From: Lolium rigidum | Taxonomy: Eukaryota; Streptophyta; Magnoliopsida; Poales; Poaceae | Length of the DNA: 64,000 nucleotides | Assembly (NCBI RefSeq): GCF_022539505.1 | Contig: NC_061509.1 | Location: 212,684,254-212,748,253, forward strand | Direction: 5' to 3' | Translations under genes and position numbers: made by a program | Shown here: positions 46,830-58,578 of the stretch, one piece after another | Position numbering within the stretch: position 1 is the first letter of the stretch | How the letters are laid out: each line of letters opens with the position of its first letter | Notes under the pieces: generated by a model | What the model was told of the DNA's origin: nothing | Databases searched by the model: none | What the model saw: only the letters and a program-made list of their open reading frames with translations

Positions 46830-47648
46830 ATGTTAATTAAACTGCTGTTCGCTTGTTGGAACATTCGGGGTCTCGGACAACGGCAAAAAAGGATTGACGT
46901 CCGGGCTGCTGTCGAAAACTTCCTCCCTTCCATCCTTTGTCTCAAAGAATCTAAGCTTACCAGTATTTCCACCTTCTTAGCTTCTTCCTTTCTTTCGCCT
47001 TACGTTCGATCCTTCTCTTTTAAACCTTCGGTTGGTTCTTCCGGAGGTATTATTACTGCTTGGGATGAAAATCTGTTTGATCTTGTTTCCCACTCCATTG
47101 ATGACTACTCTGTTACAACCACTTTCTCTCTGCGATCCGACAATCTCTGTTTCTCCATCGTCAATGTTTACGGCCCATGCATTCATGCTGAAAAACCCAC
47201 CTTTCTAGCCTCCCTCGAGCAACTTTTTTCCACTCTTACTGGCCATGTTGCTCTTATGGGTGACTTCAACCTTGTTCGCGCTCCGCGGGATAAATCAAAC
47301 AACAACTTCAACTCCTCCGAAGCCGCTTCCTTCAATGACTTCATTAACAGTTTTGGCCTTATCGAGATCCCGCTCCTCGATCGGCATTTCACTTGGTCAA
47401 ATCAGCAGGATCCCCCCATTTTGGCTCGCCTGGACCGGGTGCTTGTCAACTCTGAATGGAGCCTCGCCCTCCCCGACTCGACTCCCACCTCCTCTTCCCA
47501 TCCCACCTCCGATCATGTCCCACTTCACCTTGTCGCTTCCTCCAAAGCCCCCCGAAGCTCCACCTTCCGGATGGAAAACTCCTGGCTCTCTCATTCTGAC
47601 TTTCCCCCTTGTTTCCGCAAATTGGAACAGTATGGGTGCTTCGCACTC
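46830..47648 (+). pseudogene. LINE ORF2 N-part: endonuclease domain
   Basis: From the ATG at 46830 the frame reads LLFACWNIRGLGQRQKR (domain start), GDFNLVRAPRDKS with the catalytic Asp/Asn at 47259-47270, and SDH at 47508-47516. These are hallmarks of the exonuclease-endonuclease-phosphatase fold that nicks target DNA for reverse transcription. The usual motif-2 Glu is replaced or shifted (LCLKESK). An upstream in-frame extension to 46749 is possible but looks like UTR. Cut by element C at 47649 after MENSWLSHSDFPP. Confidence 0.85.
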
Positions 47649-49125
47649 TGATACGTCTCCAACGTATCTATAATTTCTTATGTTCCATACTACTTTTATG
47701 ATGATACTCACATGTTTTATACACACTTTATGTCATATTTACGCATTTTCCGGAACTAACCTATTAACGAGATGCCTAAGTGCCAGTTGCTGTTTTCTGC
47801 TGTTTTTGGTTTTAGAAATCTTACACAGGAAATATTCTCGGAATTGGATGAAATCAAGGCCCACGATCTTATATTTCCATGAAGCTTCCAGAACACCGAA
47901 GAGGGACCAGAGGGGAGGCCCAGGGCCTCCACACAACATGGCGGCGCGGCCAGAGGGGGGGCGCGCCCCTACTGTGTGGGCCCCCCAGAACCCTTCCGAC
48001 TCCGTCTCTTCGCCTATTTAAGCCCTGGTGACCTAAAACCTCGACACCAATTGACGAAACTCCAGAAAGACTCCAGGGATGCCGCCGCCATCGCGAAACT
48101 CTGTTTCGGGGGACAGAAGTCTCTGTTCCGGCACGCCGCCGGGACGGGGAATTGCCCCCGGAGTCATCTCCATCGACACCACCGCCATCTTCATCAACGC
48201 TGCCGTCTCCCATGATGAGGAGGGAGTAGTTCTCCCCTGAGGCTAAGGGCTGTACCGTAGCTATGTGGTTCATCTCTCTCTCCCATGTGATCTTTATGTG
48301 ATCATGAGCTTTGTGATCTAGTTGAATATCATCTATGTGCTACTCTAGTGATGTTATTAAAGTAGTCTATTCCTCCTTCATGATGTAATGTTGACGAGTG
48401 TGTGCATCATGTAGTAGTTGGTATAAGCTCCGATTGTGATCTCTTGTAGATTATGAAGTTAACTATTACTATGATAGTATTGATGCGATCTATTCCCCCT
48501 TTCATAGCCTCGACGGTGACGAGTGTGCATGCTATGTTAGTACTCGGTATAATTGCAATGGTCTATTATGCACTCTAAGGTTACTTAAATATGAACACCG
48601 AATGTTGTGGAGCTTGTTAACTCCGGCTTGAGGGAGCTCTTGTAGCCCTACACAATGAATGGTGTTTGTCATCCAACAGGAGAGTGTAGAGAAAGTAGTA
48701 TTTGTTTATTCAGTTATGTGATCAATGTTGAGAGTGTCCACTAGTGAAAGTATGATCCCTAGGCCTTGTTTCTAAGCATCGAAACTCCGTTTATTTACTG
48801 TTCTACTGCATGTTTACTCGCTGCCATCTTTATTTCAGATTGTTATTACCACTCATATTCATCCATATCACTTGTATTTCACTATCTCTTCGCCGAACTA
48901 GTGCACCTATACATCTGATAAGTGTATTAGGTGTGTTGGGGACACAAGAGACTTCTTGTATCGTAATTGCAGGGTTGTTTGAGAGGGATATCTTTGTCCT
49001 CTACCTCCCTGAGTTCGATAAACCTTGGGTGATTCACTTAAGGGAAACTTGCTGCTGTTCTACAAACCTCTCGCTCTTGGAGACCCAACACTCGTCTACA
49101 GGAATAGAAGCGTGCGTAGACATCA
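47649..49125 (+). repeat. 5' LTR of element C
   Basis: 1,477 bp, TGATACGTCTCCAACG to GTAGACATCA. TATA-like CCTATTTAAG near 48013. Differences to the 3' LTR include several at CAG/CTG, e.g. CTCG here for CTG there near 49068 and 49091, and GACGAGTG for GACAGTG near 48518. Confidence 0.93.
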
Positions 49126-49135
49126 AACTATTTTC

Positions 49136-49153
49136 TGGCGCCGTTGCCGGGGA
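49136..49153 (+). other. Primer binding site, tRNA-Asp type (element C)
   Basis: TGGCGCCGTTGCCGGGGA, 10 bases after the 5' LTR and identical to element B. It assigns the family to the Athila side of Gypsy rather than Copia. Confidence 0.87.
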
Positions 49154-49358
49154 GGTAAGGTAAAAGGTATTCACATCCTCCGACTACTAAGCTATTTCCT
49201 AGCATTGTTGCCGGTGTGTGAGTGCTCGAAGCTATTTCCTTTAGATCCTGCAATTGCATCTTTTTGTTTCTTGTTTTTATTTTCATTAGTTAGGCTTAAT
49301 GTAAAACAACAAAAAAATTAGAGATCTCTTTGAACTTTATATTGAATTAGGACATGAT

Positions 49359-50117
49359 GTGTTTGAAGAGAGAATTAAAAAACCCATGGAACTTTGTTTG
49401 CAAAATAGTTGTAGCAATGTTATTAGCATGAACTCTTTGAACACTATTATTGCTAATGCCATGGAAGAATTTAAGCTTGGGGAAGCTGGTTTTGATGAGC
49501 ATGATATTTTTAGTCCCCCAAGCATGGAGGAGAAAATTTACTTTGATGATACTTTGCCTCCCATTTATGATGATTATAATGATAGTGGTATTTTGGTGCC
49601 ACCTACTATGGAGGATAAAGTTTATTATGATTATAGTATGCCTCCTATATTTGATGATGAGAATAATAATGATAGCTACTTTGTTGAATTTGCTCCCACT
49701 ACAATTAATAAGAATGACTATGCTTATGTTGGGAGTAGTAATTATTTTATGCATGAGACTCATGATAAGAATGTTTTATGTGATAGTTATATTGTTGAGT
49801 TTGTTCATGATGCTACTGGAAATTATTATGAGAGAGGAAAATATGGTTGTAGGAATTTTCATGGTACTAAAACACCTCTCTACATGCTGAAAATTTTGAA
49901 GTTACTCGTGTTTTATCTTCCTATGCTTGTCACTTTGCTCCTCATGAATTTATTTGTGTACAAGATTCCTATGCATAGGAAGTGGGTTAGACTTAAAAGT
50001 GTTTCATACTTGCTTTTGATGCTCTCTTTTGCTTCAATTCTTATTTCTTGCGAGTGCATCATTGAAATTGCTGAGCCCATCTTAATGGCTATAAAGAAAG
50101 CACTTCTTGGGAGATAA
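49359..50117 (+). CDS. Conserved membrane-type ORF of Athila-like element C
   Basis: About 252 codons, homologous to 12883-13626. The start is uncertain: the frame is open upstream without an ATG at the position used in element B. Acidic repeated modules (TLPPIYDDYNDS, MPPIFDDENNNDS) lead to a central ERGKYGCRNFHGTK. The C-terminal part is LLVFYLPMLVTLLLMNLFVY, a basic MHRKWVRLK loop and a second hydrophobic segment, YLLLMLSFASILIS: a likely two-pass membrane protein. It is the only frame in the element. Similar proteins recur in grass Athila-like repeats as I recall; function unknown. Confidence 0.7.
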   Translation: MFEERIKKPMELCLQNSCSNVISMNSLNTIIANAMEEFKLGEAGFDEHDIFSPPSMEEKIYFDDTLPPIYDDYNDSGILVPPTMEDKVYYDYSMPPIFDDENNNDSYFVEFAPTTINKNDYAYVGSSNYFMHETHDKNVLCDSYIVEFVHDATGNYYERGKYGCRNFHGTKTPLYMLKILKLLVFYLPMLVTLLLMNLFVYKIPMHRKWVRLKSVSYLLLMLSFASILISCECIIEIAEPILMAIKKALLGR

Positions 50118-52661
50118 CCCATGTTTTTATTTTGCTACTGTTTTGTTGTGTCTTGGAAGTTGTTACTACTGTAGCAACCTCTCCTTATCTTTATTTTATC
50201 GCATTGTTGTGCCAAGTAAAGTCTTTGATAGTAGGGTTGATACTAAATTTGGATTACTGCGCAGAAACAGATTTCTTGTTGTCACGAATTTGAGTAGTAT
50301 TCTCTGTAGGCAACTCAGAAAAATCTGCCAATTTACGTGAGTGATCCTCAGATATGTACGCAACTTTCATTCAATTTGAGCATTTTCATCTGAGAAAGTT
50401 AAGTGCCCCTGAAAAATTCGTCTTTACGGACTGTTCTGTTTTGACAGATTCTGCCTTTTATTTCGCATTGCCTCTTTTGCTATGTTGGATGGATTTCTTT
50501 GTTCCACTAACTTTCAGTAGCTTTGTGCAATGTCCAGAAGTGTTAAGAATTATTGTGTCACCTCTGAATATGTAAATTTTTGATTATGCACTAACCCTCT
50601 AATGAGTTTGTTTTGAGTTTGGTGTGGAGGAAGTTTTCAAGGATCAAGAGAGGAGGATGATACAATATGATCAAGGAGAGTGAAAACTCTAAGCTTGGGG
50701 ATGCCCCCGTGGTTCATCCCTGCATATTTGAAAGAAGACTCAAGCATATAATCTTGGGGATGCCCAAGGCATCCCCTTCTTCATCGACAACTTATCAGGT
50801 CACCTCTAGTGAAACTATATTTTTATTCCGTCACATCTTATGTGCTTTACTTGGAGCGTCTGTGTGCTTTTTTTTATTTTCATTCTCTGAATAAGTTCAT
50901 GCTTGTGTGAGAGAGAGACACGCTCCGCTCGTTTATATGAACACTGGTGTTCTTAGCTTTATTTTTAATGTTCATGGCGAAGGTTGAAACTGCTTCGTTC
51001 ATTGTTATATGGTTGGAGACAGAAAATGCTGCATGTAGTAATTGGTATAATGTCTTGAATAATTTGATACTTGGCTAATTGTTGGGCTCAAATAGATCAT
51101 GTTTAAGCTCTTGCATCATGTACTTTGCACCTATTAATGAAGAAATACTGTAGAGCTTGTTAAAATTTGGTTTGCATGATTGGTCTCTCTAGAGTCTAGA
51201 TATTTTCTAGTTAATGTGTTTGAACAACAAGGAAGACAGTGTAGAGTCTTATAATGCTTGCAATATGTTCTTATGTAAGTTTTGCTGTACCGGTTCATAC
51301 TTGAGTTTGTTTCAAACAATCTTGCTAGCCTAGCCTTGTATTGAGAGGAATTCTTCTCATGCATCCAAATCCTTGAGCCAAAAACTATGCCATTTGTGTC
51401 CACCATACCTACCTACTACATGGTATTTCTCTGCCATTCCAAAGTAAATTACTTGAGTGCTACCTTTAAAATTCTATCCTTTGTCTTTGCAATATATAGC
51501 TCATGGGAAAATAGCCTTAAAAACTATTGTGGTGAAGAATATGTACTTATGTATCTTATTTCTTAATAAGTTGCTCGTTGAGCGGTAACCATGTTTCTGG
51601 GGACGCCATCAACTATTACCTTTGTTGAATATCATGTGAGTTGCTATGCATGTTCGTCTTGTCTGAAGTAAGGGCGATTTTCATGATCAAATGGTTTGAG
51701 TATGCATATTGTTAGAGAAGAACATTGAGCCACTAACTAAAGCCATGATCCATGGTGGAAGTTTCAATTTGGACAATTAATCCTCAATCTCTTATGAGAA
51801 TTTTATCTGTTGTTGAATGCTTATGCATTAAAGAGGAGTCAATTACCTGTTGTCTATGTTGCCCCGGTATGGATGTCTAAGTTGAGAATAATCAAAAGCG
51901 AGAAATCGAATGCGAACTTTCTCCTTAGACCTTTGTACAGGCGGCATAGAGGTACCCCTTTGTGACACTTGGTTGAAACATATGTTATGCAATGATAATC
52001 CATGTATATCCAAGCTAATTAGGACAAGGTGCGAGCATTATTGGTAATCTATGCATGAGACTTGCAACTTATAGGATATCTTATGCATAACACATATGAT
52101 TTATTACTACCGTTGACAAAATTGTTTCTATGTTTCAAAATAAAAAGCTCTAGCACAAAAATAGTAATCCATGCTTCCCTCTGCGAAGGGCCATTCTTTT
52201 ACTTTATTGTTGAGTCAGTTTACCTACTTCCTTCTATCTTAGAAGTAAACACTTGTGTCAACTGTGTGCATTGATTCTTACATGTTTACCTATTGCACTT
52301 GTTATATTACTTTGTGTTGACAATTATCCATGAGATATACATGTTACAAGTTGAAAGCAATTGCTGAAACTTAATCATTCTTTGTGTTGCTTCAATGCCT
52401 TTACTTTGAATTTATTGCTTTATGTGTTAACTCTTATGCAAGACTTATTGATGCTTGTCTTGAAAGTACTATTCATGAAAAGTCTTTGTTATATGGTTCA
52501 GTTTGTTTACTCATTGTCTTTACCATTGCTTTGAATCACTTCATTCATCTCATATGCTTTACAATAGTATTGATCAAGATTATGATAGCATGTCACTTAA
52601 GAAATTATCTTTGTTATCGTTTACCTACTCGAGGGCGAGTAGGAACTAAGCTTGGGGATGC
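50118..52661 (+). mobile_element. Non-coding 3' internal region of element C
   Basis: About 2.5 kb without a conserved frame, homologous to element B and, at its end, to element A. AAGCTTGGGGATGCC-type purine motifs lie at 50691-50705 and 50751-50764, a related one in the ORF at 49473-49483, and the terminal polypurine tract at 52648-52661. Confidence 0.8.
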
Positions 52662-54123
52662 TGATACGTCTCCAACGTATCTATAATTTCTTATGTTCCA
52701 TGCTACTTTTATGATGATACTCACATGTTTTATACACACTTTATGTCATATTTACGCATTTTCCGGAACTAACCTATTAACGAGATACCGAAGTGCCGCT
52801 GTCGTTTTCGTTGTTTTTGGTTTCGTAAATCTTACACAGGAAATATTCTCGGAATTGGACGAAATCAAGGCCCACGATCTTATATTTCCACGAAGCTTCC
52901 GAACACCGAAGAGGGACCAGAGGGAGGCCCGTGGCCTCCACAAAACATGGCGGCGCGGCGCAGGGGGGCGCCCTCTACCGTGTGGGCCCCCGAACCCTTC
53001 CGACTCCGTCTCTTCGCCTATTTAAGCCCTGGTGACCTAAAACCTCGACACCAATTGACGAAACTCCAGAAAGACTCCAGGGACGCCGCCGCCATCGCGA
53101 AAATCTGTTTCGGGGGACAGAAGTCTCTGTTCCGGCACGCCGCCGGGACGGGGAATTGCCCCCGGAGTCATCTCCATCGACACCACCGCCATCTTCATCA
53201 ACGCTGCCGTCTCCCATGATGAGGAGGGAGTGGTTCTCCCTCGAGGCTAAGGGCTGTACCGTAGCTATGTGGTTCATCTCTCTCTCCCATGTGATCTTTA
53301 TGTGATCATGAGCTTTGTGATCTAGTTGAATATCATCTATGTGCTACTCTAGTGATGTTATTAAAGTAGTCTATTCCTCCTTCATGATGTAATGTTGACA
53401 ATGTGTGCATCATGTAGTAGTTGGTATAAGCTCTGATTGTGATCTCTTGTAGATTATGAAGTTAACTATTACTATGATAGTATTGATGCGATCTATTCCC
53501 CCTTTCATAGCCTGACGGTGACAGTGTGCATGCTATGTTAGTACTCGGTATAATTGCAATGGTCTATTATGCACTCTAAGGTTACTTAAATATGAACACC
53601 GAATGTTGTGGAGCTTGTTAACTCCGGCTTGAGGGAGCTCTTGTAGCCCTACACAATGAATGGTGTTTGTCATCCAACAGAGAGTGTAGAGAAAGTAGTA
53701 TTTGTTTATTCGGTTATGTGATCAATGTTGAGAGTGTCCACTAGTGAAAGTATGATCCCTAGGCCTTGTTTCTAAGCATCGAAACTCCGTTTATTTACTG
53801 TTCTACTGCATGTTTACTCGCTGCCATCTTTATTTCAGATTGTTATTACCACTCATATTCATCCATATCACTTGTATTTCACTGTCTCTTCGCCGAACTA
53901 GTGCACCTATACATCTGACAAGTGTATTAGGTGTGTTGGGGACACAAGAGACTTCTTGTATCGTAATTGCATGGTTGCTTGAGAGGGATATCTTTGTCCT
54001 CTACCTCCCTGAGTTCGATAAACCTTGGGTGATTCACTTAAGGGAAACTTGCTGCTGTTCTACAAACCTCTGCTCTTGGAGGCCCAACACTGTCTATAGG
54101 AATAGAAGCGTGCGTAGACATCA
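52662..54123 (+). repeat. 3' LTR of element C
   Basis: 1,462 bp, close to the 5' LTR. Here CAG is read as CG at several places (TTCCGAAC for TTCCAGAAC near 52899; CCCCGAACC near 52989). Confidence 0.93.
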
Positions 54124-54128
54124 CACTC

Positions 54129-56882
54129 GCACCTTCCTTCTGTCGGGCGCTTGTTCCTTAAGCTTAAACGTGTCCGGTCTGCCGCCGAGCTTGGGCCAAG
54201 GACCGTCGCCTTCCCTCCATCTACCTGGTTAATTGTCGCTCGGTTATCTCCTTCCTTGATCGGTTGGAAGAAGTTCGCAGCCTTTCCCCCCTGGAGGCTC
54301 GCCTTCGCGCCACCGCAAAAACTCACCTTAGTCGAAAGAATGCAGATAAGGCCGCCTATTGGTGCCAGCGTGCAAAAATCAAACACTGCATTCTGGGGGA
54401 TGGGAACTCTCGCTACTTCCACCTTTGCGCTTCCGGACGCCTCAGGAAGAATCAGATTAAGTCTTTGGAGGCCGACCACGGGAACCCCATTTTCTCCCAC
54501 CCTCGCAAAGCCGCCGCTCTCCATGGTTTCTTCAAAGACCTTCTGGGGACTCTGGTCCTCTCTTCTGACAACCTTGATCTCTACTCCCTTGTTCGCTCGA
54601 CCTCCCTCACCTCCTCCCAGGCTACCTCGCTGGTCCGCCCCTTCACGCTTGAAGAGATAAAAGCCGCCCTTTTCTCTATTAATGACAACTCCAGCCCTGG
54701 TCCGGATGGTTTTGGTCCTGCCTTCTTCAAGCGGAATTGGGACCTCGTCAAGGAGAACCTCCTTCAATCTCTTGTCGATTTCCACTCCCTCAACTCTGAC
54801 CTCCGCCCCATCAACAAATCCTACATCGTTCTTCTTCCAAAAAAGAGGGCGCAAACAAAGCGGATAGTTTCCGCCCTATCGAGCTTCAAAATTGCTGCCT
54901 CAAGGTTCACTCAAAGTGCCTAACCCTTCGCCTTCGTGAACTTATTCCCTACCTTGTTCATCCTGACCAAACTGGTTTTATCTCTGGTCGTGCCATTGCT
55001 GAAAACTTTTTCTACGCTGCGGACATCGTCCAAACCTGCCACCGCAGATCGGCCCCCACGGCTGTCTTCAAACTGGACTTCCGCAAGGCCTTTGACTCTA
55101 TCAGCTGGGATGCCCTGGACAGGATCCTTGCGGCAAAAGGGTTCCCAGACCTTTGGCGCTCCTGGATTAAGCTTCTAAATCTCTCCAGCCATACAGCTGT
55201 CCTCCTTAACGGAGTTCCTCGACGATGGATTCAATGTCGTCGAGGGCTCTGCCAGGGGGACCCCCTGTCCCCCTTCCTCTTCGACATCATTGTTGATGTC
55301 CTTCAGCAAATGATCCTCCAAGCTTCCAGGGAGGGTCTCCTCCTTCACCCTTTAGTGGACGATCTCCCTTGCCCCATCCTCCAGTATGCGGATGATACCC
55401 TCATCATCATCAGGGCTTTCCCCGAACATGTAGTCCACCTTAAAAGGGTCCTTGACGCCTTTTCCGCGGCCACGGGTCTCACCATAAATTCCATAAAAGT
55501 ACTTATGTCCCCATAAAGACTGACCCGGCTATCTCTCTCAATATGGCTGCTTCCTTTGGGTGTGCCGTCTCCTCCTTCCCCCAGACTTATCTTGGCCTGC
55601 CCCTGTCCACCCATAAGCTTCGCTTCGTCGATTTTTCCCTCATCATCTCCAAAAGCGACAAACGTCTCTCGGGGTGGCGAGGTCGGTCTCTCCCCATTGG
55701 TGGGCGCCTGCTTCTTGTAAATTCCGTTCTAACCTCCATGCTCTCCCACGCTATGGGAGCCGGACTGCTTCCGGCTGGCGTCATTGAGGCTATTGATAAG
55801 CGACGTCGGGCGTTTCTGTGGACCGACAACGAAACTTGTAATGGTGGGCAATGCAAGGTCGCATGGGCCGACGTCTGTGCTCCAAAAACTCTTGGGGGTC
55901 TCGGCATTCTATCTATCCCTGCCCAAAACACTGCGCTTCTTGCTAAATTCCTTACCAAGCTCCACTCTGATTCAGCCGCTCCTTGGGCTTGCTGGTTTCG
56001 CCGGATGTACGGCTGGGGGACATCCAGAGATCTAGGCGATCACCACTATCTTGACACTCTCGTTTGGAAGGATATTCTCGCCGGGCTTGATACCTTCCGC
56101 TCCGTCTCCAAGGCCGCTGTTGGAAACGGTGACTCTACTGCCTTCTGGTTTGACCTCTGGCTTGGGTCCACCCCTCTTAATATTCGCTTCCCCTGCCTCT
56201 CTCCCACTCCATCCGCCCCCATGTGAATGTTGCCGCCATCCTTCACTCTGGCCTCCCTTCGAACCTTGGGCCACGCCTTTCGGCCGATGCCGTGACCGAG
56301 CTCCGTGTGCTTACCTCCGAGCTTAGCTCCTTGGAGCTCTGTGATAACCCGGACTTTCGCGATAGCGGCCTCACTAACAAAAAGCTTTCAAACAAAAGTT
56401 TCTATGCCAATTCTTTCAGGCACCTGCAGACTGACGCGCTGGCCGTGGGGATCTGGAGGAGTGCATCCCCCCTGAAGTGCAAGGTTTTCTGCTGGCTTGC
56501 TAGACGTTGGCACCTCCCAACCAATGAGCGGTGGTTCCGGCACCACCTCTCCACCTCCGCCACCAGCCTCTCCTGCCGTGAAGACGAAGACATTGATCAC
56601 CTCCCGATTCTATGTCCCCGTGCTCAGGAAGTTTGGCTTTTCTTCCACAACAACTTCGGCTCCCGCGGGGTCACCCGCTTTACAGACATTTGGTTGGCTC
56701 AAGACCACTCTTACGAGGAAGCTTCGATCAACACCGCCATAGCTTGGACCATCTGGAAGAGGTGGAATGCGCTTGCCTTTGATGGAATTGTGGAAGACCT
56801 CTCCCTCGTGTCCCGCCGCTGCATTGAAGATGTTAGGCTTTGGGCCTATCGTTGTAACACCCCTCCTCCTATGATGCTCTAA
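54129..56882 (+). pseudogene. LINE ORF2: reverse transcriptase and zf-RVT
   Basis: It continues the endonuclease frame after element C. In order: linker (YWCQRAKIKHCILGDGNSRY), RT with SSPGPDGFGPAFFKRNWDLV near 54690, KLDFRKAFDS near 55075, QGDPLSP near 55250 and catalytic YADD at 55385-55396, then the thumb/connection (SGWRGRSLPIGGRLLLVNSV) and the zinc-binding domain (about 56380-56700), ending at a stop at 56880-56882. Frame changes near 54200, 54840, 55495 and 56200 break it; most look like one-base losses in short homopolymers. The protein would reverse transcribe LINE RNA at nicked chromosomal DNA. Confidence 0.9.
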
Positions 56883-57061
56883 ATTTTTGGTGTAATAACT
56901 ATGACCCCCCCCCCCCCCTTTTTTTTTTCTCCTCCCTCTGCCTTCTAAAACTGTTGTAATGCCCCCTGGTTCGCTCCTTTCCGGAGCAATTTAATATAAT
57001 CGGAGCAGTTTAATATAATCGTTCAGGCTGGCGTAAGTCCGCCATAGCCCAGGTCAAAAAA
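56883..57061 (+). mobile_element. LINE 3' UTR and tail
   Basis: It follows the ORF2 stop. It has a C-run/T-run (about 56906-56930), GTTGTAATGCCCCC, a doubled TTTAATATAATCG and CAGGCTGGCG, ending near AGGTCAAAAAA. This ending differs from that of the LINE at 23914, so two LINE families are present. Confidence 0.75.
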
Positions 57062-58152
57062 GAAACACAAGCCATAGCACAGTAATACACATATATGTCG
57101 TCCTGCTGATAAAGTGGCAACTTATGATGCGCGCGGGCACACACACATCTGAAACCTGTCGTCGCCTGGCATATATATTCCCCAATCATCATACCCAGCC
57201 TACCGACAGGAGTATTTGGGTACATTCAACGGAACCCTCACAAAAAAGCTCGGACGAATGACTAGGAACACACTGTCACACACTGAATTGCTAAAGTGAC
57301 CTGTGCAGAGGAGGAGGAACGGTAGGTCAGAATTCCTCCAACTATGCAAGCGTCTACCGGAGCAGGACCAGCGAGAAGAAAAGCTTGGAGGGAATGGAGC
57401 TGATCGATCCGCCAGCTGCACATTACGATTAACCTGACGAGACACAGCACATGTCGAATTGCGATGAGATGTACGACCACTCGATCGACTTGTTCGGCGG
57501 CGATCGGACAAGTTGGTTAGTACAGGTACCCGGTACCCACCACCCACTGGTGAGTCCAGAGAGTCGAGCTATAGGCAGTAGAGACAGTAGCCGTGTGCGT
57601 ATCTGTATCTGTAAGCGCGCGGCACGGTTTCGTGGTCTTGTCATGATATGACCGGAACCTGAAATAGTTCGCCCAACGTTTTCTGTCGGGTCACTGCAGC
57701 TAGCGCCCGGCCTATAACCCCTGCTGTCACAGTCGCCGGAGAGATGGCAGAACCACGGCTCTGTCTGTATACTGCCGTGGAGTCGTATGGCTGGACGGAC
57801 GGATACATGACTGGTCGTGGGCATTTGGATGGTCGATGGCGATGTCGTCGTCGGGAAGAACGGTCGCCATCGACGACGGGGCCGCACGAGCAAGTGGAGC
57901 GTGACGGCGCAGGATGGCCGGCCGGCCACGCGTGCGAGCGATAAGCCAAACAGACGGCGGGCCGCGGCGGGAAGAGAAGGAAACCTACTACCTACGTACG
58001 CCGTGATATTCTGATACGCGCGCTAGCTGCTGCAGGAAAAGCGAGAGAAAACAATATAATGACAGCCCCAGAAACCCTCCCGGCAGCGAGATCGCGCCGG
58101 TGATATTCTGCCATTCAGGTGCCGACGTGGCCTCCGGTACTCGCTAGTTGCT
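57062..58152. other. Intergenic, moderately GC-rich
   Basis: Overlapping short frames on both strands (e.g. 57429-57929 minus) lack recognisable domains. No transposon ends seen. It may be low-copy DNA. Confidence 0.4.
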
Positions 58153-58202
58153 ATACCAGTTGTTGCTTTTTTTTTTTTTTTGACAGAATACCAGTTGTTG
58201 CT
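58153..58202 (-). mobile_element. Tiny T-headed insertion with 15-bp TSD
   Basis: ATACCAGTTGTTGCT at 58153-58167 and 58188-58202 flanks 14 T plus GACAGA. Read on the minus strand this is TCTGTC followed by a poly-A tail, i.e. the extreme 3' end of a retroposon. Confidence 0.8.
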
Positions 58203-58453
58203 GTGTTTTGAACAAAGTGCGTCTTTTTGCCTAACCCATCAGCGTGCAGTGTGTCGTAAAAGGCAAAGCAAAACGTTTCGCCCATCAGTTAGTTGGAGTT
58301 TTATCATCAGCGAGCAGCATGCGATCATGTGATTTGCTGCTGTGCTAGCGAAACGTGTGCGCTCGTACTGGGTAACTGTTCCCCGAACAGCTACATATCT
58401 CGTTTTTAAACGTTGCTAAAGCTAGGTAACAACGGATCAGACTGTTCGCTTTG

Positions 58454-58500
58454 TAGTGTCTTTGTCTTTTTTTCAGAGAGAGTATAGTGTCTTTGTCTTT
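58454..58500 (-). mobile_element. Tiny T-headed insertion with 16-bp TSD
   Basis: TAGTGTCTTTGTCTTT at 58454-58469 and 58485-58500 flanks about 15 bp (T-run then CAGAGAGAGTA). On the minus strand it reads TACTCTCTCTG plus A-tail. Confidence 0.7.
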
Positions 58501-58578
58501 GTGTATACCCCGTCTCAATTGATACGCGCCCTTTAGGGATCCAAATGGTCACCGAGTACCAACTTTTCCCGCTGCCAG

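Larger units (their letters stand above)
47649..54123 (+). mobile_element. Element C: complete non-autonomous Athila-like retrotransposon
   Basis: LTRs at 47649-49125 and 52662-54123, tRNA-Asp primer site at 49136-49153, polypurine tract at 52648-52661, and exact target duplication CACTC (47644-47648 and 54124-54128) within the LINE ORF2. The 3.5-kb interior has one ORF (49359-50117) and no gag-pol. Same family as A and B. It is structurally whole, so it could move if enzymes are supplied in trans. Confidence 0.93.
46040..57061 (+). mobile_element. L1-type LINE, split by element C
   Basis: The LINE runs 46040-47648 and 54129-57061 with element C between. It contains the ORF1 C-terminus, endonuclease, RT, zf-RVT and a 3' end with repeated TTTAATATAATCG, then CAGGCTGGCG and AGGTCAAAAAA. 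The 5' end appears truncated within ORF1. About 4.5 kb of LINE sequence is present. No clear target duplication was found. Confidence 0.85.
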
